Shown piece after piece: positions 49,635-58,556 of a stretch of 64,000 nt of DNA (position 1 is its first letter; every line of letters starts with the position of its first letter). A program made the translations under genes and the position numbers. The notes beneath the pieces were generated by a model. It was not told the DNA's origin and made no database searches. It was given only the letters and a program-made list of their open reading frames with translations. Source of the stretch: Dokdonella sp. (GTDB lineage Bacteria > Pseudomonadota > Gammaproteobacteria > Xanthomonadales > Rhodanobacteraceae); assembly GCF_019634815.1 (NCBI RefSeq), contig NZ_JAHCAP010000010.1, forward strand, positions 35,362 through 99,361, in the 5' to 3' direction.

Positions 49635-50618
49635 GTGGACCGCTACGAACGTATCCTCAGCCTCCATCGCCTGTTCAAGGCCGCGCGCTATCCGGTGTCG
49701 TTTGCGCAGATCAAGTCCGAACTGGGCTGCTCGCGCGCAACCGTCTACCGTGACATCGCCTTCCTGCGCGATGCACTCGGTGCGCCGATCGAGGGCGGCG
49801 AAGGCGAGGAAGCCGCGTTCCGCTATGTGGCCGGCGAGGGCGATCGATTCGAACTGCCTGGTCTGTGGCTGACCAGCGACGAACTGGCTGCCCTGCTCGC
49901 GCTCAACGAACTGCTCGGACGTGCCGACCCGGGCGTGCTGGCCGGCACGCTGGCGCCGTTCCGCGCGCGCATCGAGCGCCTGCTGTGTGACCACGCCAGT
50001 GGTGCAAGCCTCCCGGTGGAACGCATCCGCGTACTCACCAGCGGCGCACGCACGCTCGATCAGGCCGTGTTTCGCACGGTCGCCGGCGCCTTGCTGCGGC
50101 GTCAGCGCCTGAAGTTTTCCTATCGTGCGCGCTCCACCGATGCCAGCACCCAGCGCGTGGTGTCGCCGCAGCGGCTCGCGCACTATCGCGACAACTGGTA
50201 TCTGGATGGCTGGGACCACGAGCGTGAAGCCTTGCGCAGCTTTGCGCTCGACCGCATGCGCGCGCCCGAAGCGCTGGCGGAAGCCGCACTCGATCGCGCG
50301 GCCGGCGAACTCGATGCGCACCTGGCCTCGAGCTACGGGATATTTTCGGGCGCACCCAAGGCCTGGGCGACCATCCGGTTTTCGCCGCACGCGGCACGCT
50401 GGGTTGCCGATGAACACTGGCATTCACAGCAGCAGGGCACACGTCTGGCCGATGGCCGCTACGAGCTGAAACTGCCCTATTCCAATTCGCGGGAACTGCT
50501 GATGGACGTGTTGCGCTATGGCGCCGACGCCGAAGTCGTCGCGCCGGTATCGCTGCGCGAGGAGATGAAGATCATGCTGCAACTTGCGCTCGGCGCCTAT
50601 CAGGGCGCATCGGCATGA
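49635..50618 (+). CDS. YafY-type transcriptional regulator (HTH_11 + WYL)
   Basis: 327 residues starting from GTG 49635, preceded by an AAGGGA site. N-terminal HTH (DRYERILSLHRLFKAARYPV; CSRATVYRDIAFLRDAL) and a central WYL domain in which the name motif itself is visible (RDNWYLDGWDHEREALRSF), followed by the WCX-type C-terminal domain (AWATIRFSPHAARWVADEHW). WYL proteins bind single-stranded DNA or nucleotide ligands. The stop overlaps the ATG of the patatin gene (ATGA at 50615-50618), making them one transcript. Targets unknown. Confidence 0.92.
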   Translation: MDRYERILSLHRLFKAARYPVSFAQIKSELGCSRATVYRDIAFLRDALGAPIEGGEGEEAAFRYVAGEGDRFELPGLWLTSDELAALLALNELLGRADPGVLAGTLAPFRARIERLLCDHASGASLPVERIRVLTSGARTLDQAVFRTVAGALLRRQRLKFSYRARSTDASTQRVVSPQRLAHYRDNWYLDGWDHEREALRSFALDRMRAPEALAEAALDRAAGELDAHLASSYGIFSGAPKAWATIRFSPHAARWVADEHWHSQQQGTRLADGRYELKLPYSNSRELLMDVLRYGADAEVVAPVSLREEMKIMLQLALGAYQGASA

Positions 50619-51616
50619 ACGCACCCGATGCAAGGGCTGCGCCACGCGGCAAGCACATTTCGCTGGTGCTTGGCTCGGGTGGTGCGCGCGGCTACGCGCA
50701 CATGGGCGTGATCGCCGAACTGCAGGCGCAGGGCTTCGTCATCGGCTCGATCGCCGGCAGCTCGATGGGCGCCCTGGTCGGCGGCATGTATGCGGCCGGC
50801 AAGCTCGATGCGTTCCGTGATTTCGTCAATCCACTGCAGCGCCTGGACGTGTTGCGACTGGTTGACTGGACCTTCCGCGGCGGTGGATTGATCAAGGGTG
50901 ATCGCATCGGCAACGTGCTGCGCGAGCTGCTTGGCGAGCTGCAGATCGAGCAGTTGCCGCTGCCCTACACCGCGGTTGCAGTCGATCTGGATGCGCAGCG
51001 CGAAGTGTGGTTCTCGCGCGGCACGCTGTTCGATGCAATCCGCGCCTCGATCGCGATCCCGACCGTGTTCCGCCCGCACCACTATCAGGGCCGCCTGCTG
51101 GTCGACGGCGGCCTGCTCAATCCGGTGCCGGTGTCGCCGACGCTGCGCGACCTTACCGATGCCACCATCGCGGTCGACATCAATGCACCCGCCGAGCCGC
51201 TCGATGCGCCCACCGAAGCGGTCGCACCATTTCCCCATGCGGGCGCAGAGGCCAGCGCGCCGCGGCAGGCAATGGCGCCGATTCTCGCTGGCGATTCAGC
51301 GCCGCCAAGCCCGCGGCGCCGGTTCGCCGCGCTGTTTGATGCCTTCGCCGAACGTCACGAACGCCATGCCGCGGCCAACGAACCCGGCACGATCGAACTG
51401 TTCGCGCGTTCACTCGATGCAGTGCAGGCGACGATGACGCGCCTCAAGCTCGCCGCGCAGCCGCCGGACCTGTTGATCACGATTCCGCGCAATGCCTGCG
51501 CGTTCTACGAGTTCCACCGCGCCGCCGAACTCATCGAACTCGGTCGCCGGCGCACCCGCGAAGCGCTCGCACGCTGGCAACCGCCAAGCAACGGTCACGC
51601 GGCGCGCAAGATCTGA
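50615..51616 (+). CDS. RssA-like patatin phospholipase
   Basis: 333 residues. Patatin core with oxyanion loop LVLGSGGARGYAHMGV, nucleophile elbow GSSMGALVGGMYAAGK and Asp in LLVDGGLLNPVPV, the RssA/NTE-like layout. The C-terminal third (residues about 190-250) is Pro/Ala-rich and unlike the domain. No signal peptide, so probably cytosolic or membrane-peripheral; substrate unknown. It is coupled to the WYL regulator by an ATGA overlap and converges on trpC with 15 nt between stops. It is not closely related to the patatin at 9651. Confidence 0.9.
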   Translation: MNAPDARAAPRGKHISLVLGSGGARGYAHMGVIAELQAQGFVIGSIAGSSMGALVGGMYAAGKLDAFRDFVNPLQRLDVLRLVDWTFRGGGLIKGDRIGNVLRELLGELQIEQLPLPYTAVAVDLDAQREVWFSRGTLFDAIRASIAIPTVFRPHHYQGRLLVDGGLLNPVPVSPTLRDLTDATIAVDINAPAEPLDAPTEAVAPFPHAGAEASAPRQAMAPILAGDSAPPSPRRRFAALFDAFAERHERHAAANEPGTIELFARSLDAVQATMTRLKLAAQPPDLLITIPRNACAFYEFHRAAELIELGRRRTREALARWQPPSNGHAARKI

Positions 51617-51631
51617 GCCCCGCGCCTGCGA

Positions 51632-52426
51632 TCAGGCGCCGGGGCCGAACAAGCGCGCGAGTTCGCTGCCCGGATCCTGCGCACGCATGAAGGCTTCGCC
51701 GACGAGGAAGGCGTGAATGCCGGCCGCGCGCAAACGCTGCACGTCCTCGCGCGTGTGAATGCCGCTCTCGGTCACCATCAAACGCTCATCATCGAGCTTG
51801 GGCCGCAAGGCCAAGCTGGTGTCGAGCGAAGTCTCGAAAGTGCGCAAATTGCGGTTGTTGACGCCGATCAGCAGGGCGGGAATGTCGAGCGCGCGCTGCA
51901 GTTCGGTATCGTCATGGACTTCGACCAGCACGTCGAGATCGAGCTCGGCCGCGGTCAGCGCCAGATGCAGCATCTGCGCATCATCGAGCGCGGCGACGAT
52001 CAACAACACCGCGTCTGCGCCGATCGTGCGCGCTTCGTACAACTGGTATTCGTCGACGATGAAATCCTTGCGCAACACCGGCAATTCGCAGGCCGCGCGC
52101 GCCTGCTGCAGAAAGGTCTCGCTGCCCTGGAAGAAATCGGCATCGGTGAGCACCGACAGGCAGGCCGCACCCGCACGCGCGTAGCTCGCGGCGATTGCGG
52201 CGGGATCGAAATCGGCGCGGATCACGCCCTTGGACGGGCTCGCTTTCTTGATCTCGGCGATCACCGCCGGCTCTCCGGCCGCGATCTTCGCGTGCAGCGC
52301 GTCGGCGAAGCCGCGCGTGGGCGGCAGGTCATGGCAACGCGCCGACAGTTCGGCCTGGCTCAGGCGCGCACTGCGCTCGACGACTTCCTCGACTTTGCGC
52401 GCGAGGATGCGCTCAAGGATGTCCAT
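51632..52426 (-). CDS. trpC: Indole-3-glycerol phosphate synthase
   Basis: 264 residues. Ring closure of CdRP to indole-3-glycerol phosphate in tryptophan synthesis. The (beta/alpha)8 active-site motifs are complete: [13 protein letters not shown] (catalytic Lys), [39 protein letters not shown] and VTESGI. Monofunctional (no TrpF domain). ATG 52426 ([11 protein letters not shown]) is typical. Third gene of trpGDC; 71 nt separate it from trpD. Confidence 0.97.
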   Translation of the reverse strand: MDILERILARKVEEVVERSARLSQAELSARCHDLPPTRGFADALHAKIAAGEPAVIAEIKKASPSKGVIRADFDPAAIAASYARAGAACLSVLTDADFFQGSETFLQQARAACELPVLRKDFIVDEYQLYEARTIGADAVLLIVAALDDAQMLHLALTAAELDLDVLVEVHDDTELQRALDIPALLIGVNNRNLRTFETSLDTSLALRPKLDDERLMVTESGIHTREDVQRLRAAGIHAFLVGEAFMRAQDPGSELARLFGPGA

Positions 52427-52497
52427 GCGAAATCCGATGTCCGATGAAAAGGTGAACGATAGCGCCGCCGGCAAATCAGCGACAGGCAGCGCCCCGC

Positions 52498-53535
52498 TCA
52501 GGTGCTGCTGGCCAGGCGCCGACTCGCGGCGATGAAGCCATCGAGCCGCGCTCGTGCAGCACCGCTGGCGACCGCGGCGCGCGCGCGCTCGATGCCATCG
52601 GCGATCGTATCGGCCACACACGCCGCGTACAGGGCAGCGCCCGCGTTGAGCAGCACGATGTCGCGGGCAACCGTGCCCTTGCCGTCGAGTACGTCGAGCA
52701 ACATGGCCTTCGACTCGGCCGCGTTGGCCACGCGCAAATTGCGACTCGATGCCATCGCCAGACCGAAGTCCTCGGGCTCGATGTCGTACTCGCGCACCAC
52801 GCCATCGCGCAGTTCGCCGACCAGGGTCGCCGCGCCCAGCGAGATCTCGTCCATGCCGTCACGCCCCCACACCACCAGCGCACGCTGCGCGCCGAGCTGC
52901 TGCAGCGCGCGCACCTGGATGCCGACCAGATCGGGATGAAACACGCCCATGAGGATGTTGGGTGCGCCCGCGGGATTGGTGAGCGGGCCGAGGATGTTGA
53001 AGATCGTGCGCACGCCCAGTTCCTTGCGCACCGGCGCCACCGCCTTCATCGCCGGATGATGGCGCGGCGCAAACATGAAACCGATGCCGGTCTCGGCCAG
53101 ACACTGCGCAACCTGCGAGGGCGCGAGATCGATCACCGCGCCGAGCGCCTCGAGCACATCGGCACTGCCCGACTTCGACGACACGCTGCGATTGCCGTGC
53201 TTGGCCACGCGCGCGCCCGCGGCCGCGGCGACGAACATCGAAGCGGTGGAAATGTTGAAGGTGTGGGCACCATCACCGCCCGTACCGACGATGTCGAGCA
53301 GATGGGTTTGATCGTCCACCTCGACCTGCGCCGACAATTCGCGCATCACCGCAGCCGCACCGGCGATCTCGCCGATCGTCTCCTTCTTCACGCGCAGACC
53401 GGTGATGATCGCCGCGACCAGGGTCGGCGAAACCTCGCCGCGCATGATCTGGCGCATCAGGTCGACCATCTCGTCGTGGAAGATCTCGCGGTGTTCGATG
53501 GTGCGCTGGAGCGCTTCCTGCGGCGTGATCGTCAT
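52498..53535 (-). CDS. trpD: Anthranilate phosphoribosyltransferase
   Basis: 345 residues. Transfers the phosphoribosyl group from PRPP to anthranilate. Key motifs: [17 protein letters not shown] (PRPP loop), [31 protein letters not shown] and [17 protein letters not shown] 53535 follows the trpG stop by 2 nt, so translation is tightly linked. Part of trpGDC, the arrangement found in pseudomonads and xanthomonads with trpE elsewhere. Confidence 0.97.
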   Translation of the reverse strand: MTITPQEALQRTIEHREIFHDEMVDLMRQIMRGEVSPTLVAAIITGLRVKKETIGEIAGAAAVMRELSAQVEVDDQTHLLDIVGTGGDGAHTFNISTASMFVAAAAGARVAKHGNRSVSSKSGSADVLEALGAVIDLAPSQVAQCLAETGIGFMFAPRHHPAMKAVAPVRKELGVRTIFNILGPLTNPAGAPNILMGVFHPDLVGIQVRALQQLGAQRALVVWGRDGMDEISLGAATLVGELRDGVVREYDIEPEDFGLAMASSRNLRVANAAESKAMLLDVLDGKGTVARDIVLLNAGAALYAACVADTIADGIERARAAVASGAARARLDGFIAASRRLASST

Positions 53536-53537
53536 CG

Positions 53538-54134
53538 TCAGGCTGCCTTCGCCAGTCCACGCTCGAGGAAATTGCGCAGCATCGCGTGGCCGTGCTGGGT
53601 GAGGATCGACTCGGGGTGGAACTGCACGCCCTCGATCGGCAGGCTGCGATGACGCAGGCCCATGATCTCGTCGAGCGAGCCATCGGCGTTCTCGGTCCAC
53701 GCGGTGACTTCGAGACAAGCCGGCAGCGAGGACTTCTCGACCACCAGCGAGTGATAGCGGGTCGCCTCGAACGGTGCCGGCAGTCCCGCGAACACGCCCT
53801 CGCCGCGATGATGGATCGGCGAAGTCTTGCCGTGCATGATCTGCGCCGCACGCACCACCTTGCCGCCGAACACCTGGCCGATCGCCTGGTGGCCCAGGCA
53901 CACGCCCAGCACCGGCACGCCCGCCAGCGGCTCGCGCAGCACATCGAGCGAAACCCCGGCCTCGTCGGGCGTACCCGGCCCTGGCGAAATCACGATCGCG
54001 CCCGGCTTGAGCGCGCGGATCTGCGCCAGCGTCAACGCATCGTTGCGATGCACCTGAACGTCCTGACCGAGCTCGCCCAGGTACTGCACGAGATTCCAAG
54101 TGAAGGAATCGTAGTTGTCGATCATCAATAACAT
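53538..54134 (-). CDS. trpG: Anthranilate synthase component II (glutamine amidotransferase)
   Basis: 198 residues. Supplies ammonia to TrpE from glutamine. The class I amidotransferase triad is visible: nucleophile Cys in [11 protein letters not shown], and His-Glu in [30 protein letters not shown] is the canonical start. First gene of trpGDC; trpE is not in the window. Its promoter's -10 box lies only 4 nt before the ATG, so the transcript may have almost no leader. Confidence 0.97.
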   Translation of the reverse strand: MLLMIDNYDSFTWNLVQYLGELGQDVQVHRNDALTLAQIRALKPGAIVISPGPGTPDEAGVSLDVLREPLAGVPVLGVCLGHQAIGQVFGGKVVRAAQIMHGKTSPIHHRGEGVFAGLPAPFEATRYHSLVVEKSSLPACLEVTAWTENADGSLDEIMGLRHRSLPIEGVQFHPESILTQHGHAMLRNFLERGLAKAA

Positions 54135-54138
54135 TTTT

Positions 54139-54167
54139 ATTGTAACACCTTGTTTTTACATGATCAA
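54139..54167 (-). promoter_or_regulatory. Predicted sigma-70 promoter of trpGDC
   Basis: On the minus strand TTGATC (-35, 4/6) and TACAAT (-10, 5/6) are separated by exactly 17 nt. The -10 box ends 4 nt before the trpG ATG, so transcription from it would begin at or just inside the start codon. AAGGTG, which could be a ribosome site, lies upstream of the -10 and would be used only by a longer transcript. No attenuator or Trp-rich leader peptide was found. Confidence 0.7.
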
Positions 54168-54496
54168 ACGCTGTAAAGCTGCGCTTAATACCCCCTGCCG
54201 TACCCCTTGCTGATGGGCTAGCCGGCTGGGTGCGCCGACCTGCCATTGTAGTGCCCGGCCTACTCGCCAGTTCGGCGGCGAAATGGCACCAGCCAGCCCT
54301 CAGCGAGCTTTTGCGCCCCTCGCTTACCTACCAGCGACGGGGGCGCCCCAGCAAACAGGCTCGGCCGATGCCTTCGACCAAGCGCGCGGGCAGGGAAAGG
54401 GTATCCCGGACGTGTTGTCATTACCCAGTGTTCCGTCGCGCTCTCGCGGAGCGTCAGCCAGACGGTATTTGCGTTCACTGCTGAGGCGGCGACGCA
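54168..54496. other. Non-coding stretch upstream of trpG, lower GC, no gene recognised
   Basis: About 330 nt with base composition visibly less GC-rich than the surroundings. Open frames on both strands are short, Pro/Arg-rich and match nothing I know. It may be decayed sequence belonging to the remnants that follow. Confidence 0.45.
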
Positions 54497-55009
54497 ATGC
54501 AGGCGCGTCCAGGTCCCCGCCAACCGAGTCGGTGTCCAGTGCAATCCATTGCAAAGAATCCCAAAGTTCCGCCGATCGGGAAGAGCTTCATAAGGCCGCT
54601 GCTGATCGCGCTGGCATGCTACGCGTGCGCGATCGTTCTCGGCATCGGCGTCTATATGCTTATTGCCCGTGGCGCCGCTGACGGAACGAATGTTCCAGTT
54701 GAGCGGAAACCTGCCTCCGGCGTATCGCCGACAAGTACCTCGACGCCGCAGCCTTCCATAAGCGCAGGTGAGCAGAAGCCCATCAGCGCGGCCCCGGTGA
54801 CGGTTGAGCGTCTCACGCTTGGGGCATCCTTGGACTCGAATCAGCGAATAGCTGCGGCAACTACTACGTTCTCGCCCGAGCAGACCATTTACGCTTCGGT
54901 CTTAACGACAGGTGTGGCGCCAGCGGCAACGTTGTCGGCGAAATGGGTTTATCGCGAAACTGCAGATCTGGTGAGCACCTGGTGTCGCCGCCAGTCGGAA
55001 CCGCGTTGA
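54497..55009 (+). pseudogene. Truncated membrane-anchored protein gene
   Basis: The frame encodes an N-terminal membrane helix (FIRPLLIALACYACAIVLGI), a Ser/Thr/Pro-rich linker and the beginning of a beta-rich domain (VERLTLGASLDSNQ; FSPEQTIYASVLTTG; LSAKWVYRE). That domain resembles a family of exported proteins in which it normally continues well beyond this point. Here homology stops near base 54970 and the frame runs out within a HicB-like remnant read in another frame. The 3' half appears deleted. The start codon is uncertain; the product is probably non-functional. Confidence 0.5.
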
Positions 55010-55190
55010 AGCTTGCGGCGTACTTGGCGCTGCGCGACGCGAAGATCAACCGCTCGGAACTGGCGCGCCGCCTGGATCTGGACGAAGGGAGATTCGCCGA
55101 GTGCTGGATCCGAAGCATGTGACCAAGGCCGGACGCCTCGAGGAAGTGCTGCATACCCTGGGCAGGCGTGTTGACGTGCGTGTTGCATGA
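54973..55190 (+). pseudogene. HicB-like antitoxin remnant, N-terminus missing and frameshifted
   Basis: Reading from 54973 gives VGTALKLAAYLALRDAKINR and SELARRLDLDE, the HTH region of HicB-like antitoxins. At 55087-55088 one base is missing; in the next frame the rest continues as EIRRVLDPKHVTKAGRLEEV and LHTLGRRVDVRVA before a TGA at 55188-55190. The N-terminal domain is missing and no toxin gene remains. It is joined directly to the truncated gene before it, so a deletion fused two broken genes. Confidence 0.72.
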
Positions 55191-55378
55191 GGGTCGGGAG
55201 CAGCCTTCATCACGGCGACCGAAGCCGCCTGGGTACATTCCACACGACCGGCCGGGCGTGCCGGCGACCGCGGCGCTGGTTCGGCAGCGCTTCCAGCGTT
55301 CTGTCGGTGCCGTGGGTTCGATGAGATGGGCCGACAGCGGCGAGACGGCCCTTGCGCGCTTGCCGCCGACCTCTCATA

Positions 55379-55396
55379 CTGAACCACATGGTTCAG
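55379..55396. promoter_or_regulatory. Perfect palindrome over the ArsR-family start codon
   Basis: CTGAACCACATGGTTCAG is an inverted repeat with 8-bp arms and a 2-nt centre. The regulator's ATG begins in the centre, at 55388. ArsR-type dimers bind such palindromes, so this is a strong candidate autoregulatory operator. Confidence 0.7.
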
Positions 55397-55753
55397 CGTA
55401 TCTCAAGCCACTTCAACGCATCCTTCGCCGCCCTCGCCGACGCCACCCGACGCGGCGTCCTCGATCAGCTCGCCCGCGGCGACGCTTCCATTTCACAACT
55501 CGCCGACAGGTTCGAAATGACCCTCACGGGCATGAAGAAACACGTCGGCGTGCTCGAGCGGGCCGGACTCGTGACCACCGAAAAGCTCGGTCGCGTGCGC
55601 ACCTGCCGCATCGGCCCGTGCCGTCTCGAGGAGGAAATGGCGTGGATCGCGCGCTACCGGCACGTGTGGGACGCGCGCTTTGCAGCGCTCGATGGTGTCA
55701 TCGACGAACTCAAGCGACAGGAGAAGGCCCGTGGCCGCAGGAAAGGAAAGTGA
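55388..55753 (+). CDS. ArsR-family HTH regulator (SdpR-like)
   Basis: 121 residues with one winged-HTH domain (NASFAALADATRRGVLDQLA; SISQLADRFEMTLTGMKKHV; LERAGLVTTEKLGRVRTCRI). No clear metal-binding CxC motif in the alpha-3 helix, so the signal is not obviously a metal. ATG 55388 is chosen because the palindrome overlaps it and the domain begins directly after; the upstream extension is not homologous. It overlaps the AHSA1 gene by 23 nt, the usual two-gene partnership of ArsR and SRPBCC proteins. Confidence 0.9.
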   Translation: MVQRISSHFNASFAALADATRRGVLDQLARGDASISQLADRFEMTLTGMKKHVGVLERAGLVTTEKLGRVRTCRIGPCRLEEEMAWIARYRHVWDARFAALDGVIDELKRQEKARGRRKGK

Positions 55754-56240
55754 AACCCGACGCACGACGGTGCGGAAGTCGACGGAGCGCGAGGTCGTCG
55801 TCACGCGAACCTTCGACGCGCCCGCGCGGCTCGTATTCCAGGCATGGTCCAGGCCAGAGTTGTTCAAGCGATGGTGGGTGCCTCGCTCGATGGGCATGAC
55901 ACTTCGCTCGTGCGAAATGGACGTGCGCACCGGCGGCAGCTACCGCCTGGTATTCGGAGACGACCCCGCGAACACCACGGCCTTCTTCGGCAGGTATCTC
56001 GAGGTGGTGCCCGACAAGCGCATCGTCTGGACGAACGAGGAAAGCGGCGACGCCGGGTCCGTCACCACCGTGACCTTCGAGGAACGCGATGGCACGACCC
56101 TGCTCGTCCTGAGCGAGCGGTATCCCAGCAAGGAAGCGCTGGACGCGGCCGGCACCGGTGCACAGGAAATGTTGGACGAGACGTTCGGACAGCTCGACGA
56201 ATTGCTTGCCGAGCCAGGCACGCGAGGATCGGGTTCCTGA
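55731..56240 (+). CDS. AHSA1/SRPBCC-domain protein
   Basis: 169 residues from GTG 55731, which follows a GGAGAAGG ribosome site within the ArsR gene. The Bet v1-like fold is recognised by the pattern VTRTFDAPARLVFQAWSRPE, LFKRWWVPRSM, MDVRTGGSYRLVF, RYLEVVPDKRIVWTNE and the C-terminal helix DETFGQLDELLA. These small proteins bind a hydrophobic ligand in a deep cavity; the ligand is unknown. Co-expressed with, and likely regulated by, the ArsR protein. Confidence 0.9.
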   Translation: MAAGKESETRRTTVRKSTEREVVVTRTFDAPARLVFQAWSRPELFKRWWVPRSMGMTLRSCEMDVRTGGSYRLVFGDDPANTTAFFGRYLEVVPDKRIVWTNEESGDAGSVTTVTFEERDGTTLLVLSERYPSKEALDAAGTGAQEMLDETFGQLDELLAEPGTRGSGS

Positions 56241-56301
56241 CGCGGTCGCAAACGGGTCGAAAACCACGCGATCGCTCGCTTGCAGCGTCGCGCAATGTTG
56301 G

Positions 56302-57588
56302 CTACGGCCGCTCGAGGATCGCGGTCACGCCCATGCCACCCGCGGTGCAGATCGAGATCAGGCCGCGACCCGAGCCGCGCTCTTCGAGCAGCTTGGCCAG
56401 GGTCGCGATGATGCGCGCACCCGTAGCGGCGAAGGGATGGCCGACCGCAAGGCTCGAACCGTTGACGTTGAACTTGGCGTGATCGATCGCGCCGAGCGGT
56501 GCGGACAGGCCGAGGCGATCGCGGCAGTAGTCGGCCGACTCCCACGCGCGCAAGGTGCACACGACTTGCGCGGCGAAGGCCTCGTGGATCTCGTAGTAGT
56601 CGAAATCCTGCAACTTGAGTCCCGCTTGGGCGAGCATGCGCGGCACCGCGACCGTCGGCGCCATCAACAGGCCTTCGCCGTGCACGAAGTCGACGGCCGC
56701 AACCTGCGCGTGGGTGAGGTAGGCCTGCACCTTGTGGCCGTGCGCCGCGGCCCATTCGTCGCTGGCGATCAGCACCGCGGCGGCGCCATCTGAGAGCGCA
56801 GTGGAATTTCCCGCGGTGAGCGTGCCCTGCCCCGACGTCTTGTCGAACGCGGGCTTGAGCGCGGCGAGCTTTTCCAGCGTGGTGTCGGGACGCAGCACGT
56901 TATCGCGTTCGACGCCGCGAAACGGCACCACGAGGTCCTTGAAGAAGCCGCGCTCGTAGGCAGCGGCGAGCTTGTGGTGGCTTTCCAGCGCGAGCTGATC
57001 CTGCGCCTCACGCGAAACTTGCCACTGCCGCGCCATCATCTCGCAGTGATCGCCCATCGATTTGCCGGTGCGCGGCTCGGCGACACCGGGGAACGAGGGC
57101 TTGAGCTCGCGCAGCGAAAAACCGCGCACCGCGGCCTTGAGTTTTTCCATCGTGCCACGTGCGCGGTTCATTGCCAGCAAGCGCTGCTGCAAGGCGCGGG
57201 AGTAGACGATCGGCACGTCGCTGGTGGTGTCGCTGCCGCCGGCCACACCAACATCGATCTGGCCGCTGATGATCTTGTTGGCGATGATGATCGCGTTATC
57301 GAGCGAGGTGCCGCAGGCGCGCGCGGTGGTGATGCCGGGCGTGGTCGGCGCGAGACCCGATGACAGCAGCGCTTCGCGCGCGAGGTTCCAGTCGGAGGCG
57401 TGCTTGATGACCGCACCAAAGGCGACTTCGCCAAGTTCCTGGCCGTGCAGGCCGAAGCGTTCGACCAGCGCACCGAGCGTCTTCACCGCCATCGCGAAGT
57501 TGCCGACTTCGGCATAGGCCGTGTTGTTGCGACAGAACGGAATGCGCACGCCGCCGATGATGCCCGCCCGCCTGGAACCCTGATTCAT
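56302..57588 (-). CDS. fadI: Acetyl-CoA C-acyltransferase (thiolase, FadI-type)
   Basis: 428 residues. Thiolytic cleavage of 3-ketoacyl-CoA, the last step of beta-oxidation. Active-site residues are all present: nucleophile Cys in ARACGTSLDNAI, the HEAF motif in YYEIHEAFAAQV, His in NGSSLAVGHPFAATG and Cys in ICTAGGMG. Length and the N-terminus (RAGIIGGVRIPFCRNNTAYA) fit FadI. The start overlaps the acyltransferase stop (ATGA at 57585-57588). No FadJ-type partner is nearby; instead a GNAT and an acyltransferase-like gene precede it. Confidence 0.93.
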   Translation of the reverse strand: MNQGSRRAGIIGGVRIPFCRNNTAYAEVGNFAMAVKTLGALVERFGLHGQELGEVAFGAVIKHASDWNLAREALLSSGLAPTTPGITTARACGTSLDNAIIIANKIISGQIDVGVAGGSDTTSDVPIVYSRALQQRLLAMNRARGTMEKLKAAVRGFSLRELKPSFPGVAEPRTGKSMGDHCEMMARQWQVSREAQDQLALESHHKLAAAYERGFFKDLVVPFRGVERDNVLRPDTTLEKLAALKPAFDKTSGQGTLTAGNSTALSDGAAAVLIASDEWAAAHGHKVQAYLTHAQVAAVDFVHGEGLLMAPTVAVPRMLAQAGLKLQDFDYYEIHEAFAAQVVCTLRAWESADYCRDRLGLSAPLGAIDHAKFNVNGSSLAVGHPFAATGARIIATLAKLLEERGSGRGLISICTAGGMGVTAILERP

Positions 57589-58556
57589 TCCTGCAACCCT
57601 TGCTCGATCCGCTGCCCTGACAGACTACCTTCTGCCGCCACGTTTGAGAATGTCGGCGCACCGTGGAGCGCCGCTGCATCGCGCTGCCAGGCTGGCCATT
57701 CGGCCCAGAACAGCCATGCCGCGGGCTGCTTGCGGATCAGCGAATCGAGCAGTTGCGCAAGCTGCGCGAGCGCGGCTTCGATCGGCTCGGGCGCGATCGG
57801 CGCCCCGATCACCAGCGTGCGCTCGCCGCGATCGAAATCGATCTCGATCCAGCAGGGCACGATCGGCACGCCTGCTTCGGCCGCAATCTTGAGCATGCCC
57901 TCTGGCAGGCTCGCCGCCCGATCGAGCAGGCGCGCCGGATGCTGCCCGTGTGGCGCGAGCCGTGGCGGCACATCGAGCAGGCTGACCACGACATGGCCTG
58001 CCGCAAGCGCATCACGCAGGCGTGGGCGGATGCCGGGCCGAAACGCGACCGCTTGTCCACCGAGACGCTCAAGCTCGGCCATGCGCGCCATGCCATGGCG
58101 ATAACGCAGCGGGTGGCGCGCGAAGTCGGCTTGATCGAAACGCCCTGAAACGAACACCGATTCGTGTCCGTTGCGGCGCAGGTCGCTGAAGATCCACAGG
58201 CCCGTGCCGTAGTGAAAACTCGCGGCCACGAAGGCCCCCGTCGGCCACTGGCCGCGCACCTTCACGTGCTCCGGCAACCATCCGGGCGGGTGACGGCGCG
58301 AGAGATGGAGGTCGGCCGCATCGAACAGCCACACGCTGCGCACGTCGCGCGCGAAAGCAGCAAGATCGCCGATTGGCAGTTGCGCCGGCGCATGCGCGAG
58401 CGCTGCGCTCACAGGCTCGGGATACAGACTCGCCGACCGCGCAAACAGTCGATAGCAAGGCCAGGCAAGACGCCACGGCAGACGCGAAGGCAAATACGGC
58501 ACGACATGGAGGATCCATGCATCGTGCAGCCAGCGCCGTGCCGCCGCCAGACTCAC
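57585..58556 (-). CDS. LpxL-fold acyltransferase-like protein with altered catalytic motif
   Basis: 323 residues. Overall pattern of the LpxL/HtrB group (RVSLAAARRWLHDAWILHVV at the start; RNGHESVFVSGRFDQADFAR; SLLDVPPR; LKIAAEAGVPIVPCWIEIDF; PAAWLFWAEWP at the end). The usual H-X4-D/E reads HYGTGLW, so the acidic partner of the catalytic His is replaced by Leu. A GTG start at 58556 overlaps the GNAT stop (GTGA), and its own stop overlaps the fadI ATG, so the three genes are one coupled operon. It may be a divergent or non-catalytic member; substrate unknown. Confidence 0.75.
   Translation of the reverse strand: MSLAAARRWLHDAWILHVVPYLPSRLPWRLAWPCYRLFARSASLYPEPVSAALAHAPAQLPIGDLAAFARDVRSVWLFDAADLHLSRRHPPGWLPEHVKVRGQWPTGAFVAASFHYGTGLWIFSDLRRNGHESVFVSGRFDQADFARHPLRYRHGMARMAELERLGGQAVAFRPGIRPRLRDALAAGHVVVSLLDVPPRLAPHGQHPARLLDRAASLPEGMLKIAAEAGVPIVPCWIEIDFDRGERTLVIGAPIAPEPIEAALAQLAQLLDSLIRKQPAAWLFWAEWPAWQRDAAALHGAPTFSNVAAEGSLSGQRIEQGLQE

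Noticed and set aside
54135..54496. Tryptophan attenuator or leader peptide
   Set aside because: No Trp-codon run and no pair of alternative hairpins was seen; the promoter is too close to trpG to leave room for a leader.
54260..54544. 94-codon minus-strand ORF upstream of trpG
   Set aside because: Low-complexity, Pro/Arg-rich, no ribosome site and no family resemblance; it lies in decayed sequence.
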